DNA of 64,000 nt from Rhizopus arrhizus (GCA_024220505.1 JAKZZE010000021.1:806001-870000), one strand, 5' to 3'; counted from the stretch's first letter, positions 1-13,361 are shown. Program-made: numbers and translations. The notes: a model not told the origin generated them from the letters alone.

Positions 1-48
1 TGATATGCAATAATATTTGTCTATAAAAGTTTATGCAATTATATGTAG

Positions 49-667
49 TATTACAAAACTTTATAGTGGTCTTTTAGCCACCGTCGCACGACAATCTTGG
101 GGTAAGATTTTTTTTTCCTCTCATTCACTACTAATGATGCTATCGTAAAGGACTCTTGGTCAAGTTCTCTGCCTATGTTGAATTAAAAGCCATGTTTCAA
201 AGAAATTCGGGTAGTCCAGATACACCTTTGCAGCCTTGGCAGCATATGGTAAATATCATGATAAGTCTCAACTCTTTCTGCGCAGTTATTTACCCATAAA
301 TAGTTTAGTGGAGGTATGGCCAATGTGCTTGTGGGTGTCTTAAATTCACCACCGGATGTAGTAAAAACAAGGTGAATTATTTATAATCAACGCATAAACA
401 AGCACGAAAGGTTTAAAATGTAAAAACATAGAATGCAAGATGCAGAAAGGACTTATAAGAGCACTTGGGATTGTATAAAGACCATGGCTAAGCAAGAAGG
501 ACTTACATCTTTCTTTCGTGGATCATGGCTTCGTATCATCCGTATTGCTCCAGGTAAAAGAATAAAACATAAATTTATCTAGTTTGCTTAACTAGTCTAC
601 AACAGGAGGGGCTATTCAATTTGCGGTATATGAACAGTTATTGATCTTATTAAATTCAAAAAAGTAA
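49..667 (+). CDS. Mitochondrial carrier protein, 3' part (tricarboxylate-type suggested)
   Basis: This is the C-terminal half of a six-helix inner-membrane solute carrier; the 5' end lies outside the window. Predicted exons are 49-101, 151-248, 304-371, 432-553 and 606-667, joined by introns of 49-60 nt, all in phase. The joined protein shows the carrier signature P-x-D-V-V-K-T-R-M-Q, followed by a YKSTWDCIKTMAKQEG segment, a FFRG loop and a final helix ending in LLNSKK. The STWDC...EG pattern resembles citrate/tricarboxylate carriers, but the substrate is inferred only. Membership of the carrier superfamily is firm; the first exon border is less certain because the upstream intron runs off the window. 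Confidence 0.8.
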
Positions 668-1481
668 AACTTAAAGATGGTAATCACAACTGTTTTACAA
701 TAAAATTGTGGTTATACTTTTTTCTGCTTTTTGGTTTTAAAAAGTATTATTTCATCTAACCAAACTCAAATAAAACATTAAATAGTCTTGTAGACTTAGC
801 ATAAAAAGTTTTGTGAGAATAGTTGTTGTCGCTGCCTGCATTTAGATTATCGTTGCATGTGTTTGATTTATTCAAGATCAACCAAGGGACAATCCACATT
901 GACATGTCTTTAAAGAGGATAAACCTTGCTTGATACACAAAAGTAAGGGAGAAAAGGAAGGGGACAAAGATGGGAAAGGAAAAGGGAGCGAATGATATTT
1001 CCTTTAGGGAAATAAAAAACCAACAATGATTTGCCCTAACGAATTTAAGTTTTATTGCACGGTAATTTAAGATTGGTTTAACAAAAAGAAAGCTTTTATT
1101 AGTTTATTCGATGCATTAAATGCTTCAGAATAAATGGGAACATGCAGAAAAAGGAGGAAGGGAGAATTAAAAGGAGTAGGGGAAACGGTACAAGTTTATG
1201 TCAAAATATTATTGTAAACAACAATAGATCCATAAAAAAGCCTATAAAATTTAGAGGGGTATGTATTAAGGTTATAAACATTATTTGTAATTAATAATAG
1301 CTTCATTTTTTTTTTAAAAAAAAAAGAGCATTTTTGATTTGAATAATGAAATTGATTTAGTATATTGACAATGTATGAAATAGGAGTGAGAGAGGCTGTA
1401 TAGGCTTTGTTCAACAAAGCGTTAAGAAACCATTCATTATTTACTATTATACGGTCCTCCTTATTCCTTTTTCTTTTTGGA
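668..1481. other. Intergenic, no gene seen
   Basis: AT-rich spacer between the carrier and the SANT-domain gene. Short open frames here lack any recognisable domain. A small dyad (CTTTGTT-CA-AACAAAG type) lies near 1405-1420, close to the 3' end of the next gene. I see nothing else. Confidence 0.5.
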
Positions 1482-1997
1482 TTAAGGTGCTATAGTTTGA
1501 CTATGACGAATAAGACCAATATGAGTAGACCTGGCTTCACGTTCTTTCCAGCCATGGCTGTTCAAATCAAGAGCTACAGATCTCCAAGCCTGCTTGAACA
1601 ATTGCTTATGCTTTTTGATAGGTCCTAGCAAGTCGTGATCTTCATTCATATAGCGGCTTTTCTTGTGGGAAGACTTTGCACGCAAAGTCTTAAAACGACC
1701 CCAGCAGCAACCACGAGAACGATGAGGCAAGTATTTAGCCGAGATCATTGCCCAAGATAAGCCTTGTAAGTAGCCTTTTTCTAACAGGTAGTCTTCAGTA
1801 GCCGTCCATGGCGTACGGGTTTGCTGTTGAGGTTTTGTTTTGAGTTGAGGTGTAAAAGTTGTTAATACTGTATTTGATGAAGAAACTGAAGAGGCACTTG
1901 ACCAAGTCGTTATAGGTGAAGTTGGACAATAGTCAAATTCTTGCTTTTCGTATTGTTCAATCACATTAATATCGTTTAATAAATTCTTTATATCCAT
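1482..1997 (-). CDS. SANT/Myb-like domain protein
   Basis: A single-exon gene of 171 residues if translation starts at the ATG at 1997; an upstream in-frame ATG would add 30 AT-rich-coded residues of unlikely composition. After a Ser/Thr-rich N-terminus comes one SANT/Myb-like helix-turn-helix at about residues 63-105. It is marked by spaced tryptophans (PWTATEDYLL, then LSWAMIS, then CCWGRFK). A second partial Trp-containing helix follows in the basic C-terminus (KKHKQLFKQAWRSVA). Such proteins bind DNA or chromatin, and this one is probably nuclear. Target genes cannot be told from sequence. The neighbours give no functional hint. Confidence 0.6.
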   Translation of the reverse strand: MDIKNLLNDINVIEQYEKQEFDYCPTSPITTWSSASSVSSSNTVLTTFTPQLKTKPQQQTRTPWTATEDYLLEKGYLQGLSWAMISAKYLPHRSRGCCWGRFKTLRAKSSHKKSRYMNEDHDLLGPIKKHKQLFKQAWRSVALDLNSHGWKEREARSTHIGLIRHSQTIAP

Positions 1998-3065
1998 TTT
2001 ATGAGATCTAAATTTTTTTCTTTGTAAAATGCTTATATAATGCAAATATATGAACAAAAAATTATAATATATATTATTTGCAAGCAAATGATATATAAAG
2101 GTATATAGAAAGAAGATAAAGTCGATTTATATACAAAAAAGAAAAAGAATAAAAACTGTTATTTATACTTCTTTCTGTTACTCAAGCCCCCTACAAAAAG
2201 GTATTGTTCAAGCAAGATCAACAAATCGCCTCGGTAATGAAGGCTTATGGGGGTATGACTATAATGTTACTATTTTAACAAACAGGCTCCTATAGATTCC
2301 TTTTACTTCAGTATAGTAACCAACCTGTCTTAATAAGGAGAGAGCAAACATTAAGGGGAAGGAATTGGGCATAATATATGTACGCATTTTTTATATCATG
2401 ACTTTATAGTAAAAGTAACCATAAAAGGGAGGAAACATCATACAGCCTTAAAAAATAAAAAAGCATGTAAAGTAAGTTCAAATCCTCCCCTTTTGTGGAA
2501 CAATTTGTCAAAAATACCTGTCAACTACATTACACAACATTTGGCATGCGGCGATGATGACACGATTAAAAATAAATTTTATTTATAATAAAATATTTTA
2601 ATGAGCACGCGGTGTCTTCAGCCTATCACTCAAGCCAGATCAAAAGGAGCATGAGGGAATAAAAAACACCCTTTGAGAGCAAGGGCAAAAAAAGAAAGAA
2701 AATGGATATGTAAGGAGGAGGAGATGTGTTGTAGACATGTAATGATATAATGGGATTTCCCAAGTTATTTACAGCTTGAAGTTATGATAAATTGATTGGC
2801 CGATTGGGCTGAATACTTTCATCAATAGTGTCAAGTAAATTGACCAGCGCTTTACAAAAAATTAGCGTATTTTATTTTTTAATGATGCAGTAAATTCAAT
2901 CTGCATTCATTTAATTGTATCTTTCTCTTAATAGGCTCTACTAAGAATTGGGATGTAATGCATTTAGCTAATATTCAAAAGACTGAAACCGTTACTTACA
3001 AAAATCCTAGAAAAAACGGCTCAAGGGAGTATAAAAATATCTGAGCACAGTGGAGTCATTCTTTA
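1998..3065. other. Intergenic, no gene seen
   Basis: About 1 kb without a supportable gene. From about 2941 the sequence may be the decayed 5' part of the Tc1-like copy that becomes recognisable at 3066. A 7-bp complementary pair (2427-2433 and 2483-2489) is too closely spaced to be a tRNA. Confidence 0.4.
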
Positions 3066-3722
3066 TTGCGCGATTGGGTTGTTTGGGGAGCAAGATTCTG
3101 TGAATTCACAAGAGGAGGCAGGAAGCCCAAAGCCTTAGGCGAAAAGGATGCCAGATCGATGATAAATCACATCAGAAAGAATCACTGTTCATCTTCGGCT
3201 GAAATTGGGAAAAATTTCCGACAAATTAGAGTGTGGAGAGAAACTACTGAGGCTATTAACAAGGGCTGTTTAAGATTTAAATTTAAAAGTGAAAGGGTTG
3301 GTATACTAGATTGGAGCTATGATATGCAGTGTTAATTTTGAACTGGTTATTATAAAAAACCACAGGAAAGGTACTGACTCTGTCCAGAATGTATATGAGG
3401 GTCCTCTGCTTTGCTTTATAGGCGATCATAAAAATCTCATCCTTATGGAAGGCGGTTCACCTATTCGCTATTCGAGAGTAATCCAATAATAGAAGCAGAA
3501 CAAGGGGATTGTATATTTATTATGTCCTTCACAGTCGCCTGGTGAAGTCCAATCGAAAACATATAGAAAATAAATGTCAATGTAAGAAAAAAAGTCAAAC
3601 TCTTAGATATATTTATTAATAAATAGAGCAATGTTGAGGCAGGCATGTGGAACTCACTTACAGAAATTATGCTTCAGCGTATTCAAGCAGTTATTGATGC
3701 CGAGGATGGTCGTATCCGGTAG
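3066..3722 (+). pseudogene. Decayed Tc1/mariner-type transposase
   Basis: Pieces of a Tc1-like transposase lie in order on the plus strand but in different frames and with many stops. An N-terminal helix-turn-helix block (GRKPKALGEKDARSM, SSAEIGKNF) lies at 3110-3225. A piece resembling the second catalytic Asp region (LILMEGGSPIRYSRV) lies near 3435-3480. A remnant of the SPDLNPIE region (PSQSPGE) lies near 3525-3545. A good C-terminus (MWNSLTEIMLQRIQAVIDAE) lies at 3645-3705. The catalytic D and E residues are partly lost (D to G in the second motif). No terminal repeats were found. It is clearly non-functional and old compared with the transposon copies at 40-57 kb. Confidence 0.6.
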
Positions 3723-6082
3723 TAAACAACCTACATTTTTGTAAATGATGAGCATTTAATACAGATACAGTATTATTATATTCGCTAAGAGCCAATTTAT
3801 CCAAAAAAAAAACAACTTGGTTTTTGCTAAAGCAATTCTATTATACACAATAATTCTGAAAGTTATTTTAAGCATTAAAAAACTTCTAAAAGTAAAATTT
3901 ATTAGCCAGCCAATTAATTTATTTGATTCTACAATCACGGCTGTAAACAATAAACATTTTTGAGAAATTCTGTACAGAAGAAGTGAAAGGGCTGAGTGGC
4001 GTATTCACATAGAAATCATATAATTGCGGTTATGCAGGTAAATAGTTTGTGGTATCTAAACTAAAAATAGAAGACCTTTTTTTTATATATTTTATTATAA
4101 GCATTTTGAAAAAATGAATATTTGAAGACTTTTGTTCTAATGAAACCAAGGTGAACATTATATCAAAAGGAGAAGCAATATAAATAGGAGGGGTTCTGAT
4201 GGTAAAGAAAGTGAGAAAAAAGTTTCTCTGATACTATTCAAATACGATCGATTTAGAAGCAAAGACCAGGGACCAAAAGAACAAAAAAGACATTGTTCTC
4301 GACTTGGAAAAGATGGTTAATTGATCGCTATTGGTTAAAGGTGATGGATCGATGATTTCATTACTTTCATGCCTTTAAAAAAGTATTACAGGCTGTGTTT
4401 GCATGCAAAAAGGGCGTTTACTTCTTTTTTTAGAATTGTACCTCTCCTTTCATCTTTTGACTTCTTTTTTCTAGAAGGGTTCTTTAAACTTACTAGAAGA
4501 GATTACACAAAACTTCTAAACAAAATTTTAAACCTAGATAATACATATATTTTAGTACAAATGCCAGGCTATTTGATTAATCATTTCTTATAGTTCATGG
4601 TTACTTTTTTTATTTATTTGCATGCTTGAATTTACTAATTAACCTTGATTCCTTTTATAGGCTTCGTTACACATTTCTCTTCTATCCGTAACATTAATTT
4701 GCTTACAATACTAACAGTAGAAAAAAGTCTGGGTTTGGTACTGACATCAATATATAATGTCCCTTACCAAACAAAAATTTATGTTTGATATGCTCAAAGT
4801 GTCAACTCTAATAATCAAGCCTTGTAATTGAAGCAATATTTTAAGTTTACTTTACGTTTGTCATTAAAGTACCAAGCAGAAATTGCTATTTTTTATAGTC
4901 TCATCTAAATACCAGAAGGCATTTATTCTCACTGCTATTGTAAAACCAGCTTTCTTTCGTCTGAACGAATCTAGAAATTATCTTGGACATATGATTCTAG
5001 CTATTTTGTATGTAAATTAATATAGAATTTAAAGGACTTACGAAAGACGAATTTTACAGAGAAAGCAATTGGAATTCTTGAGGATTCTTATAATAAAGTT
5101 CTTCAGCAACCGTTTTAAAGTTATTTCTAAAAGTATTTTAAAATGTGTATTTGAAGCTAATAAAGATGGCAATGCATTTGAAGAATTGATTAAAGTTTAC
5201 GTATGAATTTGATTTTGAATTTCAGATATGTTAAAAGATTGTTTATATGCAAATCGTAAATATACTTAAAAAAAAGAAAAGGAAACACACTTTCAACTAT
5301 TGCAAGAGTTTCATACTTATATACTCATATTGGGATAATTTTTTATGTTTAGAAAATTATAGGCTCAAAAACTCCAGTTGAGGTAGTTATACTCTTAAAT
5401 AGAAGCACTGCAAATATCAATAGGAATCGAATTCAAAGTTTTCATTTCAAAATATACAGTTGTCTAAGATTGCAAACCAACATCAATGACCCAGAATGTT
5501 AACATTCGATTGTAGCAATAGTTACATAGGCAATTAAGATCTATGGTAGCAAAAAAACGGAAAATGGAATGCGAGAGTTTAATCATCAAATGCATTTTAA
5601 CATAGAAACTTATTATGTTTTTGATTAGTGTAAAAATATTCAAAATATGATATACAGCATGTTTCGGTCTTACACTCTATTACAAAAATCCTTGTCAAAT
5701 TGATGGGTGAATTCATATTCAGTTTAGTTAATATGTGTGTTATACAAGTTGAACTTGATTACACAGAGTATTAATTAGGTCATTATAAAAGTGATAGAAT
5801 ATCCAAGGTATTCAATAAAAAGCATGCCTAAAATTTAGAAAAGGAAACTCAATCATACAATCTAAAATATTATGTGCTCATTGTAGGTCGTTGATTTTTT
5901 TATAAATAAAAAATATTATTATTTAATCGTGCACTTCCCTTAGACTACTACTGTAGTGACTGTTGCATAAACTAAGGCGCGATTTTTTTTCGCGTTTTTT
6001 ACTTAATTTTTGACGGTTGCTCTTTTTGGTATTTTCTGCGCACCTTTTTTTTTCCATTTTAATAAATTGGTACCTTACAAAA
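3723..6082. other. Long intergenic region, no gene seen
   Basis: About 2.4 kb of AT-rich sequence. Short open frames (for example 4369-4593) have no recognisable domain. A faintly coding-like stretch near 5050-5210 is broken by frameshifts and could be a relic. Promoter elements of the kinesin gene must lie at the right end but none is distinctive. Confidence 0.4.
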
Positions 6083-7938
6083 ATGCCACCTTATTCACCT
6101 CAGCGTTCTCCCAAAACAAATAGTGCATATAGCAAACCATATAGCCCTTCGAGAAGCCCTGTGCATCGTGTTCAATCTACTAGAAGCCCAGTTTCTCCTA
6201 GGACGGGTACGCCAAAGAGCATTATTCGGAGTAATCTAACGCCATCGCCAAAGCGAAGAACACAAGAAGATTACTCCTCCATGACACTAGAAGAATATAT
6301 AGCTATCGGAAAGCAAAATACCCCTAAATCTGAAGCGAACAAATCTCCAACACGATCAAAGCCTCTAGAATCGTTGACACATTCCACAGATCTTCGTGAT
6401 CAACGCATTCGGGTATGCGTTAGAAAAAGGCCCCTTAATAAAAGTGAAGTGTTATCCAAGGAAAAAGACATTGCACAATTATCTGGATTAAGGACAATAG
6501 ATATTCTTGAACCAAAGTAAGAAAGATAAAAAAAATGCTTATTGAAATATTTAGTGACTCATAATAAAAAGGGTACGAGTGGACCTTACGCAGTACATTG
6601 AACAGCATTCATTTACATTTGATAATGTTTTTGATATTGACAGCTCTAATATAACAGTAAGTTGATGAACAAAAATAAAGTGTATTATAAAGATGAATGA
6701 TAGATTTACCATAGATTTACCAAAAGACAACAAAACCTTTAGTAGAACATATGTTTGAAGGAGGCAAGTCAACTTGCTTTGCGTTGTATTGTATTTTTTT
6801 TTAATATTTTTTTCATGATCTAATTTAATGTACAATAGTGGGCAAACAGGATCAGGGAAGACATACACCATGCTAGATCCAAAACATGGTCTCTACACTT
6901 TGGCAGTGATGGATATATTTAGGCTGTTAAATAGAGGACGTTATTCCCATCTATCAGCATGGGTCAGCTATTACGAGATTTACCAAGGACAACTGTATGA
7001 CTTGTTGAACAGCAAAAACAAATTGATACCCAGAGACGATGGAAAAGGAAACGTAGTAATAGCAGGCCTAAAAAAAATACAAGTTAATAATGTGGATACA
7101 TTAATGAAAGCTTGCGATTATGGTAACAAGGAGCGAACGACGAACAAAACAATAACAAATCAATCATCTTCAAGATCACACGCAATACTGCAGATTTATT
7201 TGAAAAAAAATAACAAGGTGCATGGAAAGCTAAATTTTATTGACTTAGCTGGTAGTGAACGAGGTACAGACAGAGGCAAGGACAGTGATGCAAAAGTTAG
7301 AATGGAAGGTGCCGAAATCAATCGAAGTTTATTGGCACTGAAGGAATGCATCAGAGCCCTAGATCAAGAGCAAAAGCGAGCGCCTTTTAGAGGAAGTAAG
7401 CTGACGATGGTGCTTCGAGATTCATTTTTAGGAAATTCTAAAACGTGCATGATTGCGACTATATCACCAAATACATCTAATAGTGATCACACATTAAACA
7501 CTTTGAGATATGCTGACAGGTAAAACGGTGCACATATAGCAAGATATATTGCTAACACAATGTAGAATAAAAGAGTTTAAAGGTGAATCCGACACAAGAT
7601 TAGCATGTTCTGATGCGCAGGATGCACCAGAGATTGAATCTATGGATACTCAGGAAGATACTGCTGATGAAAACACAGCACTTCCACAGATAACAAAGGA
7701 ACACGTAAAGAATTTTTTGAATGAACATTGGATTGAAATTCATGAAAGTGAAGAATACCTGAAAATAGCAAAAGAAATGCTGCATGATATTAATTTAACT
7801 TCAATGGATTCAGATGATTTTTTTGAAAAATATCGAGATTATTTAACAAAACTATACAGCTTGTTGGAAAAGAAACTTTTTACAATTCAATTTTTACAAA
7901 ACAAGATTAAAGAAGAGCTTTGTTCTGACGATGAATAA
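6083..7938 (+). CDS. Kinesin-13 family motor protein
   Basis: Predicted exons 6083-6516, 6572-6656, 6715-6785, 6839-7519 and 7566-7938 give a protein of 547 residues. A basic Ser/Pro-rich N-terminus of about 110 residues precedes the motor. The motor opens with RIRVCVRKRPL, a kinesin-13 (KIF2/MCAK) hallmark. It contains the P-loop GQTGSGKT, switch I NQSSSRSHA, switch II DLAGSERG and the terminal block LRYADR. Kinesin-13 motors depolymerise microtubules from their ends rather than walking. An acidic tail with a C-terminal helical segment follows. The internal motor with a non-motor N-terminus supports the family call. The gene ends 25 bp from the convergent uL24m gene. Confidence 0.85.
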
Positions 7939-7963
7939 TAATAAAGGGATTGTATTTATGTAT

Positions 7964-8727
7964 TTATGCTAATGAAACTGTTTTCTTTTTGTATACATTT
8001 CTAAGTTCTTTAACAATTTCGGAGGGAAAAGGAGGTTGTGTAAGATCTGGCTTATATGTAACAGCAAGCACATCATCAGCTGCTGTTGTAAATTGTTCCT
8101 CCCCACTTTGGTTATTGTATTTTCTTTCAGGTTTAGGAATTTCGATCTCTGTGCCCTTCACAAATCTTGTCCAACGGGAAATAATACGTCCATCCTCCAA
8201 TGTCTTTTCAACTTTGCGTCGATCAATACGAGTAGGCATCCTAAAAAATTGTAAGTTAGCCGGGATTGATGTAATTATACTGTATGTTCTTTTTTACTGT
8301 GTATCAGGGTGAAGAAGCATAACATTTGAATAATGAATAGGCATCTCTTTTCTAAAGATACCATCAGGTAAAGCAGGCTGCTTCGGAACGTGCTTTTTTG
8401 CCTGTCAAATCAAACTAGTGTTAAAAAACAGGTTTTTTTTTTCCTCGTCAATGTTCTTCATTTACCAATTTTTTCCCTTCTACAATCAAAGTGTTTGTTT
8501 TACGATCAACAGATTTCACCTCGCCGATGGTATCTTTATCCTTTCCAGCGATAACTGCAACCTAATTTCAAGATTTAATATTTTCTGCTTTTAAGCATGT
8601 TTTGTAACCTGTAGCATACTTTGTCTCCAGTAACAATATTCCATTGTGTAATTCTGTCCTTAGGTTTGACCCATTGGTAGTTTGGGGCTACACGGGAACT
8701 AAGGCCTTTAGATCTAACTCTGTGCAT
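7964..8727 (-). CDS. Mitochondrial ribosomal protein uL24m
   Basis: Four exons (8620-8727, 8466-8561, 8298-8401, 7964-8240) join in phase to 194 residues. A KOW motif (GDK-VAVIAGKDKDTIGEV) spans the first intron. It is followed by the C-terminal extension typical of mitochondrial L24 (GRIISRWTRFVKGTEIEIP). The N-terminus is basic, as expected for a mitochondrial import signal. It binds 23S-like rRNA near the exit tunnel of the mitoribosome. The first intron uses a GTATGC donor; reading through it would break the KOW motif. The cytosolic counterpart, L26, is encoded about 5 kb away at 13563. Confidence 0.87.
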
Positions 8728-10391
8728 ATTAAGCAAAAAGAAACAATTTTCCCAATATTATGGGGGGCTTGCTTTTTAAATCAATCCCTCATTGTGACTT
8801 TTATCCTGCTCGCTGAAATTCAATTGCACTAGCAAATATATCGCCTCAGCCAGCGTCAAGTTTTTTTGAGGAGAAGATCCAAGGAGAGCTATTTTAACGC
8901 TTGATTAAGGATGCAGTCCTATATGCAAAATGTTTTCATAGACGTGATCATAAGTAATTTATCATGTTTGGCGTTATTTAATTACAACACGAGTCATCAT
9001 ATTTGAGAACTCACTTGCTTTCCCATTTTTCCTTCATCACTAGTTACTGCAATAAAATCTGAACTACTTATCAAGTTTTACTTCTTTAAAGTTGTCTTCT
9101 TCAGTACTTGTATATTCCATAGGTATGGTTGAGTTCTCATATAAATGCTTGAATTACTGTAGTATAATTAAAGCAAATCACCATAAACCTGCCGTTAGTT
9201 TTGTCTATTTGGTCAGTGGCATCTTTTCACGTTCACAAAAAACGTTTCCTTTGTCGTCTTCAAAAAAAAAAAAAGAGCAACTCATAACATTAATTTCTCA
9301 GAATAAAAACCCAAGACTCAAGTACATTTCTTATGAATCTGCAAGTAATTTTGATATAACTCTACAGCCAAACACAAAATAGCGAATTGGTATTTCAAAG
9401 ATACATGTAATTTTGGGAAATTATGCACCTTTTATTTAATCTGAACCTCAGCTTCAAATTAAATATATCGCTACAAAGCAAGTAAAACTCAATAATCTGC
9501 TTTTTCCTCTTTTGTGATAATTTCTTTGTAAAAATGAATTTCTGAAAATAAAAAAAGTATGGAGAAGTGTTTGAACATTTTCTGGACTTTTTTATGGACA
9601 TTAAAAGTTTCCGTTATGATATCATTATCAAAATTATGCTACAAATCTTTTAAACTTTGTCCTTGATGAATTTGCCTATGCTCAATATGTTATCTCAGCA
9701 AAACTAAGCTGTACTCATATATCAAAAGATGCAGTAACTAAAAAAAAAGCTCCTAGCAATAAATACGGTTCAAATCGTAGTTTTTGAATCCATCATCAAG
9801 AAATAACAAAAGCCGAGCTAATTCTTTTACTAGCCTGACCATTGTGTCATATTCGTAGTCCATACCACGATTTCAATTATTACTAGAAGTCTTAAGTAAG
9901 GTCATTAATCACTTTTGACAGGTGCTAACAATAACTTTGACAGAATGTGCTACTCTTTTACCAAAGCAACGATATTCTCGCTGATTTGATATTTCAAAAA
10001 CTTTAGATTCATAAAAAACAAGTTAAAATACATTTTCGGTTGGCTTAAAGTATGAGACGTATCGTTTATTTGAGTTTTAATATCTACTGCTTTACATCGT
10101 TAATAGTCTCCAACTTCTAAAGGTTGATTAGTTGCCCAACAATCAAATGGCTCATAATACATATCTTATCAATACAAAAGATTCTCTTGAAGATATATCT
10201 TTCCGGTGCTATTCACTTTCGAGCTACTAGTGTTTACAAAATGAAACTGATTCGGAACATTAAGATTATACTGTTACAAGCAAACGGAAAGAGCCCAATA
10301 GTTCTAATAGAAACATATATAAATACGAGGAAGATTTACTTCATTTCATATCACTTTTTTTCTTCTTCTATTTACAACTTGGTTTATAAAA
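8728..10391. other. Intergenic, no supportable gene
   Basis: About 1.7 kb. Open frames at 9092-9382 and 10124-10429 have AT-driven composition and no domain. The stretch 9640-9760 reads partly like coding sequence but is broken. A TATAAAA-like sequence lies directly upstream of the KH-domain gene start (10384-10391). Confidence 0.4.
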
Positions 10392-12723
10392 ATGATTATT
10401 CAAGCTTTCTGTCTTCCCGTCAACCTTGATACCGGACTCGGTATTCTATCTAATAGTGACTTTATTACAAACTCTCTTTACGAGAAACAAGCTAGCTATC
10501 TTCTTACTGCTGAAAATATGAGCTCGTTGCTAAATAAACGTATGGATACAACTACCGACCATAATGTTAGGGTAATTTGTAACATTACTATTGTATGAAA
10601 ATAAGTATAATCAGTATGCTCTTACATAGCTTGTTGTTAAATTGAATTCTACCGAGCTATTCTACTTATTCCATCCGGAGTTTATTGACGCTTTGGACAT
10701 GCTATCCAAAGCAAACAAAATTGATACAGTAGTTAGTTATAATGAAACTCCTGAAATTTGTTTGATTGGACCTGTTGTTGGTGTTGAGATAGCCCAGGTT
10801 CAACTTCAAGTCTTGTTTGACAAACTAGTAAAATTATCTTAGTCTTAGCTCCTAATACATAAAACTAATGCATTTATAGTCCGGTCTTTGCATTGGTTCT
10901 ATGTACATTCCTCTTCACCTTCAACTTCTTCTTGCTGGTAGTTTCTGCAATCACATTAAAGCCGTTTCACAGAAAACAGGTGTAAATATTTACTTGCAAC
11001 ATCCTCTTAGTCAAACGTTTGGATGTTTTGTTGATCCTTATGATATTGGTACTGTTTATATGTCCGGTGAGATAGAGCAGATCGAAGTTGCCAAGTTTTA
11101 TTTACGGATGTTAATGGATCAAAAGGTAAAAAGAAGCAAACTAAAAGTTTTCGTCATATGCATATTTAGTAGACGCACTTTGATCTGTTCTCTTTTTAGG
11201 ACAATCATTTGTACAAGTTAAGTCTTAATGTAGATCCTGTGAAAATTGATTGGCTTTTGATGAACAAAAGAGATGAGCTCAAGAAAATTATGAACGATAA
11301 TGGTAATAATATTGTTTCAACATCAAACATTCATTAATATTTGTCAATGTATAATTATGAAGGGTCATTCATCTCATTTCCTACTATATGTACTGAAAGC
11401 GAAGAAATTAGAGTATTAGCACAATGTAAAGCTGAAGCTGAACATACAGTTCATTTATTGAACCAGTTGGTAAACCTTATGCTATTTTGTTCGATTACCA
11501 TATAATAACTACTAAGAAAAACATTCCCTTCTGTTGTTAAATTAGGTCTGCAATATTTATGAGGTATCAATTTCATTCAAGCTCAATGATGTAATGGAGG
11601 AGGCATATAGTTTTCAGATCCAACGGTTTCGATTCCTTGACAATTTGTATGAAATTTTATCTCAAGTCTCCACTGCCACTCAAGCCGAACTTACCTACAG
11701 ATCAGAAATCGAAAGGCTTTACATAGTAGGGACACGGGATCAAGTGAAAGATGCCGCTTGTAGAATTTGTGAATTTGACTACTTGACTGTAACTTTTATT
11801 TCTTTTTCATTCAAAAATGTATAGAAACAAACTAATCTGTATATAAATATTCATAGGACGAGATTTCTTGGGCTGCTTTTTCAATCGAATTTCCTACCGC
11901 AGATAAAGAATTTGTGATCGGTAAAGGAAAAGGAAAGATCAATAGAGTCAAGGCTAGGTGCGATGTTTCCATGCGGTTTTCATCCTACAATGAACACAAT
12001 ACCCTTTTACGTATTGAGAATCAATATCTGTCCAAAGCAATCAATGGCTACCTTATGATGCTTGAAGAACTTCCTGCTGAGATATCATTCCATATACCAG
12101 AGTCTCACCATCGTCGTATTATTGGGACTGGTGGTAAAAACATTCAAAAGATCATGAAGGAATACTGCGTCTATATCAAGTTCTTGAATACTGAAGACAA
12201 CTCGTCATCCGAAGATGGTAACAAGGCTCGAGACAATGTAGTTGTCCGTACTCCTATGAAGAATAGCCATAATTTACCGAAGCTCAAGAGTGCCTTAATC
12301 GCTTCGTCTATCACTGAAAAAGTTGATTCCTCAGACAAAATAAGCCAATTTAGTAATGTTGAGAATCGTTTAAAATTTGTTGGCGTTGACCTGAATGATC
12401 CCGAATTGGAAGCTTGCTTATTAAGTCCTGAGTTCTTTGCTGAGCTAAAGGTGAAGATGGAAAAGGTCAGCAGCATAGTCTTACATCAGTATGTCAAGTA
12501 TCCTCATGGTATGAAACAAAACGTTAGCCTAGCTAAATGCTTTGAAGAGACGAAGAAAGTATTAGTTTATGTGCTTCAGTATGAAGATGGTCAGATAAAT
12601 GAAGCTGATATAGCCAAAAGTTTCATCAAGGAGAGAATTGAGGCTTGTGGGCATACTTTTACAGAGTTGAAGATGAAGGTCAGAAACTTACTCTGTTACT
12701 TGGATTTTATGTATGAAAGTTAA
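10392..12723 (+). CDS. Multi-KH-domain RNA-binding protein
   Basis: Seven exons (10392-10571, 10630-10827, 10880-11125, 11200-11302, 11363-11469, 11546-11788, 11857-12723) join in phase to 647 residues. At least two KH-type folds are visible in the last exon. One begins FVIGKGKGKINRVKARCDV, with a modified GXXG loop. The second, better one has IPESHHRRIIGTGGKNIQK, with the GTGG loop that contacts RNA. Earlier exons contain weaker repeats of the same length, such as the one ending VEIAQVQLQVL, suggesting degenerate KH units. It is probably a cytoplasmic mRNA-binding protein. It resembles the fungal Mug60/YLL032C-type KH proteins as I remember them; that link is unverified. Confidence 0.75.
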
Positions 12724-13361
12724 AATAAACAACATATTTTATTTTTCTTGTTTTGGTTTGGTTTCGAGACTGAATTCTGTAAAAAAAAAAAAAAAAAAGG
12801 ATAGCGACAAAGTAACTTAGCCTAAGACTTCCAAGTTAATAATTCATGAGGCCTTACTTTATATATTTACTTTCATCTTGAAATAATAAGAATGCTATTT
12901 CTGCATGATTTTCATAAATCCTTACTGTAATAGAGTTCAAATCCTTTGAAATCAACTTGAATCTATGTTTAGATGTCGACAGTCAAAAATAGCAACGAAA
13001 TATTTATGAAGTAAATAAAAGTAGGAATCAGATTATATTCCTTTAAGTATGAATAAATTTATTTTTTCTAGCAACAAAACTATTTTATTGTATACAGATT
13101 ACCTTATGTACTACAAACGCTTAAATATATGAAAGAAATCTTTATGTTAAATATTGGAATTTAATCATGCTAGTAAGCATAATAAGTTTAAAAAAAGTGT
13201 TCAACCCTAAAGGAAAGACAGAATTATAAATAAAGTATGAATTTTCTGTTTGATTGAAAATCCATTTAATGTATATCGTAATAATTCCAAGCATGCTTTC
13301 ATTGCTATGAATCATAAATGTCCATACGATGCTTAATAGCCAGTTGCACTCAAGATCTGAT

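Noticed and set aside
2427..2489. tRNA-like acceptor complement with a TTCAAAT loop
   Set aside because: Total length is only 63 nt, the T-arm does not fold in register, and no anticodon arm is visible.
9092..10429. Several open frames of 90-100 codons upstream of the KH gene
   Set aside because: Composition follows AT content, with no recognisable motif and no consistent exon borders.
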